From assembly GCA_019634575.1 (NCBI GenBank), contig JAHCAY010000002.1, forward strand, positions 186,001 through 250,000: a DNA stretch of 64,000 bases. Reading direction: 5' to 3'. Both the position numbers and the translations under genes were made by a program. Positions 30,319 through 39,611 of this stretch are shown here, piece after piece. Position 1 is the first letter of the stretch. Every line of letters starts with the position of its first letter. Source of the stretch: Candidatus Didemnitutus sp. (GTDB taxonomy: Bacteria > Verrucomicrobiota > Verrucomicrobiia > Opitutales > Opitutaceae). A model generated the notes under the pieces. That model had not been told where the DNA came from. It made no database searches and was given only the letters and a program-made list of their open reading frames with translations.

Positions 30319-32730
30319 ATGAAGCTCTCAACGACGGTCCTATTCTCATTTGCCCTCCTCGCGTCGTTCTCGGCGTCGCCCTCTCTCGTCGCTGCGTCCA
30401 GTTACGCTACGCCCTACGCGTTCTCCACGCTCACCGGCGTCTCCAGCATCGGCAGCAATGACGGCCCCGGCGCCGCCGCGCGCTTCTACGGTCCGAGCGC
30501 GATCACCTGCGACGCGAACGGCAACCTCTACGTCGCCGACGAGGTCAACAACACCCTCCGCAAGATCACGCCCTCGGGCGTGGTAAGCACCTTAGCCGGC
30601 ACCGCCGGCGTGCGCGGCGGCAGCGATGGCACCGGTCCCGACGCCCGATTCAACAATCCCACCGGCGTCGCCGTCGATGCCGCCGGCAATATCTACGTCG
30701 CCGACAAGCTCAACCATGCGGTGCGCAAGGTCTCCCCGGCCGGAGTCGTGACCACCTTCGCCGGCGTTGTCGGACAACGCGGCACCGCCGACGGCACGTC
30801 CACCCAAGCGCGTTTTGAAATCCTCGGCGGCGCCGCCATCGACACGGCCGGCAACATCTACGTCGCCGAATGGGTGAATAACACCGTCCGCAAGATCGCA
30901 CCCAACGGCACCGTCACCACGCTCGCCGGGCAGCCCGGCGTCTATGGCACCGCCGACGGCGTCGGCACCGCCGCGACGTTCATGTTTCCCTACTCCCTCG
31001 CGCTCGACGCGAACAACAACGTCTGGGTCGGCGACCTCATCGGCAGCCTGCGCAAAATCGCGCCAGACGGCACCGTGACGACCGTCATTCCCTCGAGCGC
31101 GGGCCACCAATCGATCACCGCCCTCGCCATCGCGGCAAACGGCACGCTCTATTTCGCCACCGGTCGCCACACGATTCATCGTCGCGCCACCGACGGCACC
31201 GTGACCTTGATCGCCGGCGCCGCGGGAGTGCGCGGCGCGACCGACGGCGCCGGCACGGTCGCGCGGCTCAGCAATCCCTTCGGCCTCGCCCTCGACAGTG
31301 CGGGCAACCTCTTCGTCGCCGATCGCGACAACAATACGATCCGCAAGATCACTGCCGACGGCACCGTCTCCACCCTCGCCGGCCTCGCGCCCGACAACGC
31401 CACCGGCACGACCGACGGCACGCTGAACGCCGCGCGCTTCGGCGGACTCGCCCAAATCGCCATCGCCCCCACCGGGGAGTCGTATGTCGCCGACGCAATC
31501 AACTCCACGATACGTAAGATCAACCGCGACGGCGTGGTGAGCACCTTCGCAGGCAAGGCCGGCCAGCGCGGCAATGTCGACGGCACCGGCGACCAAGCGC
31601 GCTTCGACAGCCCCTACGGCATCGCACTCGCCGCGGACGGCAATCTCTACGTGAGCGACGCCGCCACGAACACGATCCGCAAGGTGAGCGCCCAAGGCGT
31701 CGTCACGACCCTCGCCGGCAACGCGAACGCTGCCGGCGCTGACGACGGCACCGGCAGCGCCGCGCGTTTCAACTTTCCCGCCGGTCTCGTCGCCGGTCTC
31801 GACGGCAATATCTACGTCGCCGACCGGCTCAATCACACGATCCGCCGCATCACGCCCACGGGCGTCGTCACGACTTTCGCCGGCAGCCTCCTGCTTCCGG
31901 GCAATCTCGACGGACTCGGCACTGCCGCACGCTTCGATACGCCCGAAGGCCTCGCGCAGGACGCCGCCGGCAATCTCTACGTTTCTCACTCCGTTCGCCA
32001 CGGCAGCATCCGCAAAATCGCGCCCAACGGCACGGTCACCACCTTGGCCGGCGGTGCCGGCGGCGACGCGAACGCGGAAGACGGCACCGGCTCCGCCGCT
32101 CGTTTCAACCAACCCAAGGCACTCGCGGTCGACGCCAGCGGCAACGTCTTCGTCGCCGACGGCGAAAATCATGTGATTCGCAAAGTGACGCCCGCCGGCG
32201 TCGTCACCACCCTCGCCGGCCTCGCCGAAGCCGCCGGCAGCGCCGACGGTCTGGGCCGCAAGTCGCGCTTCCTTTCGCCTCCCGGCCTCGCCCTCGACCG
32301 CGATGGCGGCATCTACGTCACCAGCGGCACGACGATCCGCAAGGGCATCGTCGCCGCCGCGCCACGCATCACAACGCAGCCCGCAAATGCCAGCGTGAAC
32401 GCCGGCGCGAACGCCCAACTCTCCGTCATCGCGGCCGCCGCTCCCGAACCGGCCTACCAGTGGCGATTGAACGGCACGGCCATCGCCGGCGCGACCGCGA
32501 GCACGTTGACCATCTCCGCGGCGCGCACAGCGGACGCCGGCGACTACACCGTCGTCGTCTCGAACGAACTCGGCAGCGTCACCAGCAATCCAGCCACGCT
32601 CAATGTCACGGCAGTCACGACGCCGACGCCAGCGTCCAGCGGGAATGGCGGTGGCGGCGGCGCACCGAGCGTCTGGTTTATCGCGGCGCTGTTACTCAGC
32701 GGCCTGGCTCGACGGATCTTCCGGAGCTGA
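30319..32730 (+). CDS. Secreted NHL-repeat protein with Ig-like domain and GlyGly-type C-terminal tail (paralog 1)
   Basis: An 803-residue exported protein. A signal peptide (MKLSTTVLFSFALLASFSAS...) precedes about eleven NHL beta-propeller repeats of roughly 55 residues with the core DGTG-x-x-ARF-x-x-P-x-G and GN-x-YVAD-x-x-N-x-TIRKI. An Ig-like domain (around 690-770: ITTQPANASVNAG, AYQWRLNGT, DAGDYTVVV) follows. The end is GGGGGAPSVWF, a hydrophobic helix and a final RRIFRS. That layout matches GlyGly-CTERM-type sorting signals. Start ATG 30319 puts the signal peptide at the N-terminus. Likely surface-attached or released; binding partner unknown. Confidence 0.88.
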   Translation: MKLSTTVLFSFALLASFSASPSLVAASSYATPYAFSTLTGVSSIGSNDGPGAAARFYGPSAITCDANGNLYVADEVNNTLRKITPSGVVSTLAGTAGVRGGSDGTGPDARFNNPTGVAVDAAGNIYVADKLNHAVRKVSPAGVVTTFAGVVGQRGTADGTSTQARFEILGGAAIDTAGNIYVAEWVNNTVRKIAPNGTVTTLAGQPGVYGTADGVGTAATFMFPYSLALDANNNVWVGDLIGSLRKIAPDGTVTTVIPSSAGHQSITALAIAANGTLYFATGRHTIHRRATDGTVTLIAGAAGVRGATDGAGTVARLSNPFGLALDSAGNLFVADRDNNTIRKITADGTVSTLAGLAPDNATGTTDGTLNAARFGGLAQIAIAPTGESYVADAINSTIRKINRDGVVSTFAGKAGQRGNVDGTGDQARFDSPYGIALAADGNLYVSDAATNTIRKVSAQGVVTTLAGNANAAGADDGTGSAARFNFPAGLVAGLDGNIYVADRLNHTIRRITPTGVVTTFAGSLLLPGNLDGLGTAARFDTPEGLAQDAAGNLYVSHSVRHGSIRKIAPNGTVTTLAGGAGGDANAEDGTGSAARFNQPKALAVDASGNVFVADGENHVIRKVTPAGVVTTLAGLAEAAGSADGLGRKSRFLSPPGLALDRDGGIYVTSGTTIRKGIVAAAPRITTQPANASVNAGANAQLSVIAAAAPEPAYQWRLNGTAIAGATASTLTISAARTADAGDYTVVVSNELGSVTSNPATLNVTAVTTPTPASSGNGGGGGAPSVWFIAALLLSGLARRIFRS

Positions 32731-32812
32731 ACGCTCTGGAACCACACTCCGCCACGCGCTGCGAATAGCGGTTTGGCCACGTTCAATTGTCTTCTCATGC
32801 GGGCCACACCGC

Positions 32813-35296
32813 ATGAACAAAGTGAACTTCTGCTTTTTCCGACCCATCTGGATCGTTCTCATCACGACCCTTATCGTCCGCGCCGAGGACCCCAGCCCGG
32901 CGCCCTACTACTTCACCACACTTGCCGGAACCTCCAATATCGGAAATGCCGACGGCACCGGCAAAGCGGCACGCTTCTACAGCCCGATCGGGGCCGCCTT
33001 CGACCGCGCAGGGAACCTCTGGGTGGCGGATACCTACAATCACACCATTCGGAAAATCACGCCCGCCGGTGTCGTGACCACCGTGGCCGGGCTGGCGGGT
33101 TTTAGCGGCGCGACCGATGGCACCGGCGATGCCGCCCGATTCAACTACCCGGCGGGTCTGGCACTGGACGGCGCCGGCAACATTTATGTGGCGGAATCCC
33201 GCAACCACACGGTCCGGCGCATCACGCCGGCGGGAGTCGTAACGACCGTAGCCGGTCTGGCCGCGACTCCGGGTTCCGTCGATGGCACCGGCAACGCTGC
33301 ACGGTTCAACACCCCAGAGGGCATCGCCATCGACGGGGCGGGCAATCTCTACGTCGCCGACACCAACAATTCCACCATCCGCAAGATCACGGCCACCGGA
33401 GTAGTCACGACCTTTGCCGGGAAAGCGGAGACATCCGGAGCCACCGATGGGTTGGGAGAAGCCGCTCGTTTCAAGATGCCAACCGGGCTCGCAGTCGACG
33501 CCGCGGGCAATGTTTTCGTGGCCGACTCATTCAACCACACGATCCGGCGTATCACTCCCGCAGGCGCCGTCACCACTGTCGCCGGGCTGGCTGGCTCCAG
33601 CGGGGCCATCGACGGTTCGGGCAGCACGGCCCGGTTCAGCATTCCTGAAGGAGTGACGGCCGACCTCCAGGGTAACCTCTACGTGGCGGAGGGTGGCAAC
33701 TGCACGATTCGCAAGATCGACCCGACAGGCGCGGTCAGCACCATCGCCGGCCAAGCCGGCCGCTTCGGTTGGAAAGACGGCACTGGCAGCGCGGCGCTTT
33801 TCAATTTCCCCAACGGAGTGGCGGTCGACGCCAGCAACGGGATTTTCGTCACCGACACCTACAATTCGACGATCCGTCGCATCACACCAGACGGCGTGGT
33901 CACCACCTTTGCCGGTTCGGCAGAAAGCCGGGGTTCAGCGGACGGCACCGGCGATGCCGCGCGCTTCAATCTGCCCGGGGGCGTGACTGTGGACGGCACC
34001 GGCAACGTCTATGTTGCCGACACGTCCAACAACACCATTCGCCGCATCACCCCTGACGGCGTCGTTACGACCCTGGCCGGGACTGCCGGTCAGGTGGTTG
34101 CAGACAGCACCACTGGCCAGGTGGGCGGAAAATACGCGGACGGCACGGGATCCGCGGCGCGGTTCTTCTCCCCGACCGGAGTGGCGTTGGACGCGGCGGG
34201 CAACGTCTTCGTCTCCGACACTGGCAACTGTGTCATTCGCCGCATCACTCCCGCTGGAGCCGTGACCACGCTCGCCGGTAACGCGGAGACCTTCGGTTGG
34301 GCCGACGGCACGGGCACTGGCGCCATTTTTTTCGAACCGGTCGGCCTGGTGGTCACCGGCGCGAACGAAATCTTCGTCGCCGATTCGGGAAACCACGTCA
34401 TCCGCCGCATCACTCCCGCCGGCGTCGTGACCACTTTTGCCGGCCAGCCGAGAATCAGCGGCTCCGACGACGGCACGGGCACTGCGGCGCGCTTCAACAG
34501 GCCGCGCGGCCTCGCACTGGATGCCTCAGGCAACCTCTACGTGGGGGACACCTACAATCACACCATTCGGAAAATTACGCCCGCCGGAGTCGTTACCACC
34601 GTGGCCGGCCTGGCGGGCTCTCCGGGCCTGACTGATGGCCCCGGAAATCTTGCCCGCCTCAACAGCCCCGGCGGGCTAGCCATCGACCAATCCGGAAACA
34701 TTTATCTGGCCGACAGCACCAATCACACTTTTCGCCGCATCTCCCCTTCTGGCGAAGTCACCACCCTCGCGGGCAAAGGCGGAACCGACGGCTCAGCCGA
34801 TGGCCTCGGGAATTCGGCCCGGTTCTTTTATCCCAACTTCGTCGCCTTGGATGCCAAGGGCGTCGCCTACGTGACTGATGGGTTCAACAACACCATCCGC
34901 CAAGGCCAGCTCGCAGCCGCACCCGTTGCGATCGAGCAACCGAAGAACCTCTCCGTATCCGCCGGCTCCAGTGTGACCTTCTCCGTCAAGGCCGTCGCTG
35001 TGCCGGCTCCGACTTATCAATGGCAGTTCAACGGTCAGCCCTTCAGCGGCGCGACCGGCAGCACCCTCAGCTTCAACAACGCCCGCGCCTCCGACGCCGG
35101 CGAATACTCCGTCACGATCACCAACGCCCTTGGCAGCGTCACCAGCGGGAAGGCCACGCTGACCGTGACGCCGGCGAGCGCGCCACCACCGACCGGCGGC
35201 GGCAGTTCCAGTGGTGGCGGCGGCGCACCGAGCGAGTGGTTCCTCGCCACGCTGCTCAGCCTCGTCGCCTTGCGCACGCTGCGCCGCGCGCGCTGA
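32813..35296 (+). CDS. Secreted NHL-repeat protein with Ig-like domain and GlyGly-type C-terminal tail (paralog 2)
   Basis: An 827-residue paralog of its upstream neighbour. The start ATG at 32813 gives MNKVNFCFFRPIWIVLITTL, an uncleaved or weak signal peptide ending near AEDPS. About twelve NHL repeats follow, the most regular set of the three (SADGTGDAARFNLPGG and VADTSNNTIRRI are typical). One repeat has a 15-residue insertion around TAGQVVADSTTGQVGG. An Ig-like domain (PAPTYQWQFNGQPFSGATGS) and the tail SGGGGGAPSEWFLATLLSL-x-ALRTLRRAR complete it. It is separated by 82 bp from paralog 1. Confidence 0.88.
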   Translation: MNKVNFCFFRPIWIVLITTLIVRAEDPSPAPYYFTTLAGTSNIGNADGTGKAARFYSPIGAAFDRAGNLWVADTYNHTIRKITPAGVVTTVAGLAGFSGATDGTGDAARFNYPAGLALDGAGNIYVAESRNHTVRRITPAGVVTTVAGLAATPGSVDGTGNAARFNTPEGIAIDGAGNLYVADTNNSTIRKITATGVVTTFAGKAETSGATDGLGEAARFKMPTGLAVDAAGNVFVADSFNHTIRRITPAGAVTTVAGLAGSSGAIDGSGSTARFSIPEGVTADLQGNLYVAEGGNCTIRKIDPTGAVSTIAGQAGRFGWKDGTGSAALFNFPNGVAVDASNGIFVTDTYNSTIRRITPDGVVTTFAGSAESRGSADGTGDAARFNLPGGVTVDGTGNVYVADTSNNTIRRITPDGVVTTLAGTAGQVVADSTTGQVGGKYADGTGSAARFFSPTGVALDAAGNVFVSDTGNCVIRRITPAGAVTTLAGNAETFGWADGTGTGAIFFEPVGLVVTGANEIFVADSGNHVIRRITPAGVVTTFAGQPRISGSDDGTGTAARFNRPRGLALDASGNLYVGDTYNHTIRKITPAGVVTTVAGLAGSPGLTDGPGNLARLNSPGGLAIDQSGNIYLADSTNHTFRRISPSGEVTTLAGKGGTDGSADGLGNSARFFYPNFVALDAKGVAYVTDGFNNTIRQGQLAAAPVAIEQPKNLSVSAGSSVTFSVKAVAVPAPTYQWQFNGQPFSGATGSTLSFNNARASDAGEYSVTITNALGSVTSGKATLTVTPASAPPPTGGGSSSGGGGAPSEWFLATLLSLVALRTLRRAR

Positions 35297-35489
35297 GCGC
35301 ACACACCTCCAGTCACGCCGCGACCCGGGGCGAGTGCATCGCCCCTTTTTTGCGCCCGCCTCCGCCGCACCACCTGCGATCTCGGGAAGAAGTGCGCCCC
35401 AGCGCGTCCTCGGAAAATTCCGCGGCCTCGCAGTCCGCAGTAGCGGACGCACGACACTGGATTGTCGTTCGGAGCAGCGCTTCTCTTCC

Positions 35490-37991
35490 ATGAAACACCT
35501 CCGCCTTTTCACTCTCGGCGCACTCGCGCTGCTCTCCAGCCTCGGCCCGCGGCTCCACGCCGCCGCCGACTATTCAACCCTGTATTCGTTCACGACGCTC
35601 GCCGGCACATCGAGCATCGGCAGCCAGGATGGCACGGGTGCCGCCGCGCGTTTCTACAGTCCACAGGACATCGCCGTCGACGCCACCGGCAACGCCTTCG
35701 TCGTCGACGAGGGCAACCACACCATCCGCAAGATGACCCCGGCCGGCGTCGTCACCACCTTCGCCGGCAAGCCGGGCGAACCCGGCAACGTCGACGGCAC
35801 GGGCAGCGCCGCGCGCTTCGACAGCCCGCAAGGCATCGCCATCGACTCGTCCGGCAATCTCTACGTCACCGACACCGGCAACCACACCATCCGCAAAATC
35901 ACTTCCGCCGGCGTCGTGACGACTCTCGCAGGTCTGGCGGGCGTCACCGGTAACACCGACGCCTCGGGCAACGCCGCGCGCTTCAACCGCCCCCGCAAAA
36001 TCGCGAGCGACTCGTCCGGCAACCTCTATGTGACCGAAGCGGGCAACAACGCCGTCCGCAAGATCACGCCCACCGGCGGCGTCACCACCTTCGCCACCAA
36101 CCTGAAATTTCCCGAGACGCAGGACATCGACGCTCTCGTGTCCGTCGCTTACGGCGCCATCGCCGTCGATACGAACGGCAACGTCTGCGTCTCCGCCTAC
36201 GAATTCACCGACGAGCACTCGGTCCTCACGTCCTCAGGCTATTTCGTGAACTATTCCTACATCGGTTTCGTGCACAAGCTCACGCCCGCCGGCGCCGACT
36301 CACGCCTTTGGGAGACTTCGATCACGCGCACCTATGACCGGCAGCTATACAACGCCGGCGTCAGCGCCCTCACCTTCGACTCCACCGGCCAGCTCGTCGC
36401 CACCGTCGGATACCAAGTGGTGCGCTACGCTCCGCCCGCCGACGGTTCACCCAATTTTGTCACTCTGGCCGGCGACGGGACGATCGGTGGCGCGGACGGT
36501 TCGGCCACGATGGCGAAGCTCGGTTTCCCGATGGCCCTGACCTATGACCGCAGCGGCAATCTCCTCATCGCCGACGCCGGCAACAACAACGTTCGCAAAC
36601 TCTCCACCACGGGCACCGTGAGCACGGTAGCGGGCCTCGCCTTGGAAAACGCCGCGTCATTCCTCGATGCGACGGGCTCCGCCGCCCGCCTCGGTTCCCA
36701 ACTCGGCGTGGCCGTCGACGCCCAACGCAATGTCTATATCGCGGACACCGCCAACCACTGCATCCGCAAAGTCACCCCCGCGGGCGACGTCACCACTCTC
36801 GCCGGCGCCCCGGGCCAATCGGGAGCCGTCGACGGCATGGGCACGGCCGCCCGCTTCAACGGCCCCGTCGGACTCGCCGTCGCCAGCTCGGGCATCCTCT
36901 ACGTGACCGACACCCAGAACCACATCCTCCGACGCGTTTCTCCGACCGGCGAAGTCACCACCCTCGCCGGAACCGCGGGCACTTTCGGCAGCGCCGACGG
37001 CCAGGGAACCGACGCGCAATTCTACTATCCCCGCGGCGTCACGATCGGCGCGAACGGCGACCTGTTCGTCACCGATTCGACCAATGCCACGATCCGCAAA
37101 GTCACCGCGACCGGAGAGGTCTCCACCTTCGCCGGCACCGCTCTCGCCTACGGCACCGCGAACGGCACCGGCAGCGCGGCGCGCTTTGGAAGCCCGCAAG
37201 GCATCGTGGCCGACGCCAGCGGCAATCTCTACGTGACCGATCCCGGCAATCACACCATCCGCAAGATCACCTCCGACGGCGCCGTCACCACCCTCGGCAG
37301 CGCCACCCCAGGCTACGCCGACGGCAGCCTCGCGGCCGCACGCTTCAATGACCCCGCGGCGATCGGGGCCGATGCGAGCGGCAATCTCTACGTCGCCGAC
37401 AGTGACAACCAGACCATTCGCAAGATCTGGACGACGGGAACCACGGCCGGGACCGTCAGCACACTCGCCGGTCTGGTCGATTCCCCCGGCAGCACGGACG
37501 GCGCGGGCCGCGACGCCCGCTTCTACTACCCGCGCGGCATCGCCGTCGACAACGCGGGCGGGCTCTACGTCGCCAGTGGCACCACGGTGCGCGCCGGCGT
37601 GCTCGCTACCGGTCCCACCATCACGACCCAGCCGGCCAGCCAATCCGTCAACGCCGGCGCCAACGTCACATTCAGCGTCACCGCCACCGGCACCCCGACG
37701 CCGACCTATCAATGGTCCCTCAACGGCACCGCGCTCAGCGGCGCGACCGGCAGCTCGCTCACCGTCTCCAACGTCGCCGCCGCCAACGCAGGCGACTACA
37801 CCGTCAGCGTGACCAACGCCGCCGGCAGCGTCACGAGCAACAAGGCCACGCTCACCGTCAACACGCCCGCCCCCACTCCCACCCCCACGCCCGCACCGTC
37901 CGGCGGCGGCGGCGGCGCGCCCTCGGATTGGTTCGCCGCGCTCGTCGCCAGCGCGCTGCTCATCCGCGCCTGGCGTCAGGCCCGAGGCTGA
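35490..37991 (+). CDS. Secreted NHL-repeat protein with Ig-like domain and GlyGly-type C-terminal tail (paralog 3)
   Basis: An 833-residue third paralog. Start ATG at 35490 gives a clear signal peptide (MKHLRLFTLGALALLSSLG, cleavage likely after LHAAA). About eleven NHL repeats follow; the fourth is replaced by an irregular Tyr-rich stretch of about 110 residues (around 205-310). An Ig-like domain contains ITTQPASQSVNAG and AGDYTVSV, followed by a PTPTPTPAP linker and GGGGGAPSDWF, a hydrophobic segment and RAWRQARG. A terminator at 38024-38052 closes the cluster, so the three genes may share transcripts, though each gap is 80-190 bp. Confidence 0.88.
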   Translation: MKHLRLFTLGALALLSSLGPRLHAAADYSTLYSFTTLAGTSSIGSQDGTGAAARFYSPQDIAVDATGNAFVVDEGNHTIRKMTPAGVVTTFAGKPGEPGNVDGTGSAARFDSPQGIAIDSSGNLYVTDTGNHTIRKITSAGVVTTLAGLAGVTGNTDASGNAARFNRPRKIASDSSGNLYVTEAGNNAVRKITPTGGVTTFATNLKFPETQDIDALVSVAYGAIAVDTNGNVCVSAYEFTDEHSVLTSSGYFVNYSYIGFVHKLTPAGADSRLWETSITRTYDRQLYNAGVSALTFDSTGQLVATVGYQVVRYAPPADGSPNFVTLAGDGTIGGADGSATMAKLGFPMALTYDRSGNLLIADAGNNNVRKLSTTGTVSTVAGLALENAASFLDATGSAARLGSQLGVAVDAQRNVYIADTANHCIRKVTPAGDVTTLAGAPGQSGAVDGMGTAARFNGPVGLAVASSGILYVTDTQNHILRRVSPTGEVTTLAGTAGTFGSADGQGTDAQFYYPRGVTIGANGDLFVTDSTNATIRKVTATGEVSTFAGTALAYGTANGTGSAARFGSPQGIVADASGNLYVTDPGNHTIRKITSDGAVTTLGSATPGYADGSLAAARFNDPAAIGADASGNLYVADSDNQTIRKIWTTGTTAGTVSTLAGLVDSPGSTDGAGRDARFYYPRGIAVDNAGGLYVASGTTVRAGVLATGPTITTQPASQSVNAGANVTFSVTATGTPTPTYQWSLNGTALSGATGSSLTVSNVAAANAGDYTVSVTNAAGSVTSNKATLTVNTPAPTPTPTPAPSGGGGGAPSDWFAALVASALLIRAWRQARG

Positions 37992-38023
37992 GCCGCGCCG
38001 ACATCGCCAGCTAAATTAACCTC

Positions 38024-38052
38024 GCCCCGCCGAAACGCGGGGCTAATTTTTT
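38024..38052 (+). terminator. Intrinsic terminator after the NHL gene cluster
   Basis: Stem GCCCCGC (38024-38030) pairs with GCGGGGC (38037-38043) around a 6-base loop, followed by TAATTTTTTG. It lies 33 bp past the third NHL gene and upstream of the AMP nucleosidase gene. Confidence 0.85.
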
Positions 38053-38070
38053 GCGGGCAAAACAGCTCGC

Positions 38071-38841
38071 ATGGACACCAAACAACAAATCGTCGAGAAC
38101 TGGTTGCCCCGCTACACCGGCGTCCCGCTCAAGGATTTCGGCCAGTATATCCTCCTCACGAACTTCGACGCCTACGTCGAGACCTTCGCCCAGTGGCACA
38201 ACGTCCCCGTGATGGGTCGCGACAAGCCGATGAGCTCCGCCACCGCGGACGGCGTCACGATCATCAACTTCGGCATGGGCAGCGCCACGGCGGCGACCGT
38301 GATGGACCTGCTCACCGCGATCAACCCGAAGGCCGTCCTCTTCCTCGGCAAATGCGGCGGCGTGAAACACCGCGCAAAAGTCGGCAGCCTCATCCTCCCC
38401 ATCGCCGCCATCCGCGGCGAGGGCACGAGCAACGACTATTTTCCGCCCGAAGTGCCCGCGATGCCGTCGTTCGCGCTGCAAAAAGCCATCTCGACCACGA
38501 TCCGCGATCATAGCCGCGATTACTGGACCGGCACCGTCTACACGACCAACCGCCGCGTCTGGGAGCACGACGCCGAGTTCAAGAAATACCTCGAGCGCCT
38601 CCGCGTCATGGCCATCGACATGGAGACGGCGACGATCTTCATCACCGGATTCGCCAACGAAATCCCCACCGGCGCGCTGCTCCTCGTGTCCGACGAACCC
38701 ATGACGCCCGAAGGCGTGAAAACCTCCGAGAGCGACCGCAAGGTCGACGGCGACTTCGTCTCCGATCACATCCGCATCGGCCTCGATTCCCTGAAGCAGC
38801 TCATCAACAAGGGGCTCACGGTGAAGCATCTGAAGTTCTGA
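38071..38841 (+). CDS. amn: AMP nucleosidase (short PNP/UDP-type)
   Basis: A 256-residue member of the nucleoside phosphorylase/hydrolase fold. Short AMP nucleosidases of this kind hydrolyse AMP to adenine and ribose 5-phosphate. Motifs: INFGMGSATAATVMDLL, VLFLGKCGGVKHRAKVGSL and the substrate-binding MAIDMETATIF, with LLLVSDEPMTPEGVKT near the end. The order and spacing match short AMP nucleosidases rather than the longer E. coli Amn. It sits just after a terminator and is followed by an MBL-fold hydrolase gene 60 bp on. Confidence 0.85.
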   Translation: MDTKQQIVENWLPRYTGVPLKDFGQYILLTNFDAYVETFAQWHNVPVMGRDKPMSSATADGVTIINFGMGSATAATVMDLLTAINPKAVLFLGKCGGVKHRAKVGSLILPIAAIRGEGTSNDYFPPEVPAMPSFALQKAISTTIRDHSRDYWTGTVYTTNRRVWEHDAEFKKYLERLRVMAIDMETATIFITGFANEIPTGALLLVSDEPMTPEGVKTSESDRKVDGDFVSDHIRIGLDSLKQLINKGLTVKHLKF

Positions 38842-38901
38842 GCCGGCGCCGAGCCGAGCGTTGCGCAACGACGCCCGGCTGGTTTTGCTCGGCGCGGTGC
38901 C

Positions 38902-39594
38902 ATGATCGTCCGCATCAAAGGCGCGATTTCGAACTGCTACCTCCTGCTCGGGGACCAGCCCGTGCTCGTCGACACCGGTGCGCCCGGCGATCTCCCGCGC
39001 ATCCTCGCCGCGTTGAAACAGCAGGGCATCGACCCGAAACAGCTCTCGCTCATCCTGCTGACGCACGGCCACAGCGACCACGCCGGCAACGCCGCCGAGT
39101 TGCACACGCGCAGCGGTCGACCGGTCGCGTTGCACGCCGGCGACGCCACGCTCGCCCGCACCGGCAAAAACGGCGTGCTCGCCGCCCAGGGGCCGCTCGG
39201 CCGCTTCATCCGCCCCTTCGTCGACGAGGATTTCCAAAGTTTCGAGCCCGACATTCTCTTCCGCGAATCCTTCTCGCTCGAACCCTACGGCGTGCGCGGG
39301 AAAATCATCCCGACTCCCGGCCACACCGCCGGCTCCGTCTCGGTCGTCCTCACCTCCGGCGAGGCGATCGTCGGCGACGTGCTGCGCGGCTCGATGATGT
39401 GGCCGAACCGCGCGCGCCCGCCGTTTTTCTGCAACGACACCGACCTGAACGCGCGCAGCATCGTGCGCCTCGCACGCGAAGGCTTGTTGCGCTGCCACCC
39501 CGGGCAATTCGGCAGCTTCCCCGGCTCCGAGCTCGGTCGCTATCTCACGACCGGCGGCAACGAAGTGTTCGAGCTTTCCGGCGAACCGGTGTGA
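38902..39594 (+). CDS. MBL-fold metallohydrolase
   Basis: A 230-residue metallo-beta-lactamase-fold hydrolase. The metal ligand motif is LTHGHSDHAGN (about residues 53-63), with a further histidine in TPGHTAGSV and an aspartate in IVGDVLRG. This is the glyoxalase II/RNase Z-like small type; substrate unknown. No signal peptide. The final ligand is probably the histidine in RCHPGQFG. Confidence 0.88.
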   Translation: MIVRIKGAISNCYLLLGDQPVLVDTGAPGDLPRILAALKQQGIDPKQLSLILLTHGHSDHAGNAAELHTRSGRPVALHAGDATLARTGKNGVLAAQGPLGRFIRPFVDEDFQSFEPDILFRESFSLEPYGVRGKIIPTPGHTAGSVSVVLTSGEAIVGDVLRGSMMWPNRARPPFFCNDTDLNARSIVRLAREGLLRCHPGQFGSFPGSELGRYLTTGGNEVFELSGEPV

Positions 39595-39611
39595 CGACAG
39601 GAGGGCGCGGC

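Noticed and set aside
30319..37991. Possible CRISPR or satellite array
   Set aside because: The roughly 165-bp periodicity is coding NHL repeats with variable sequence; there are no short identical repeats with spacers and no cas genes.
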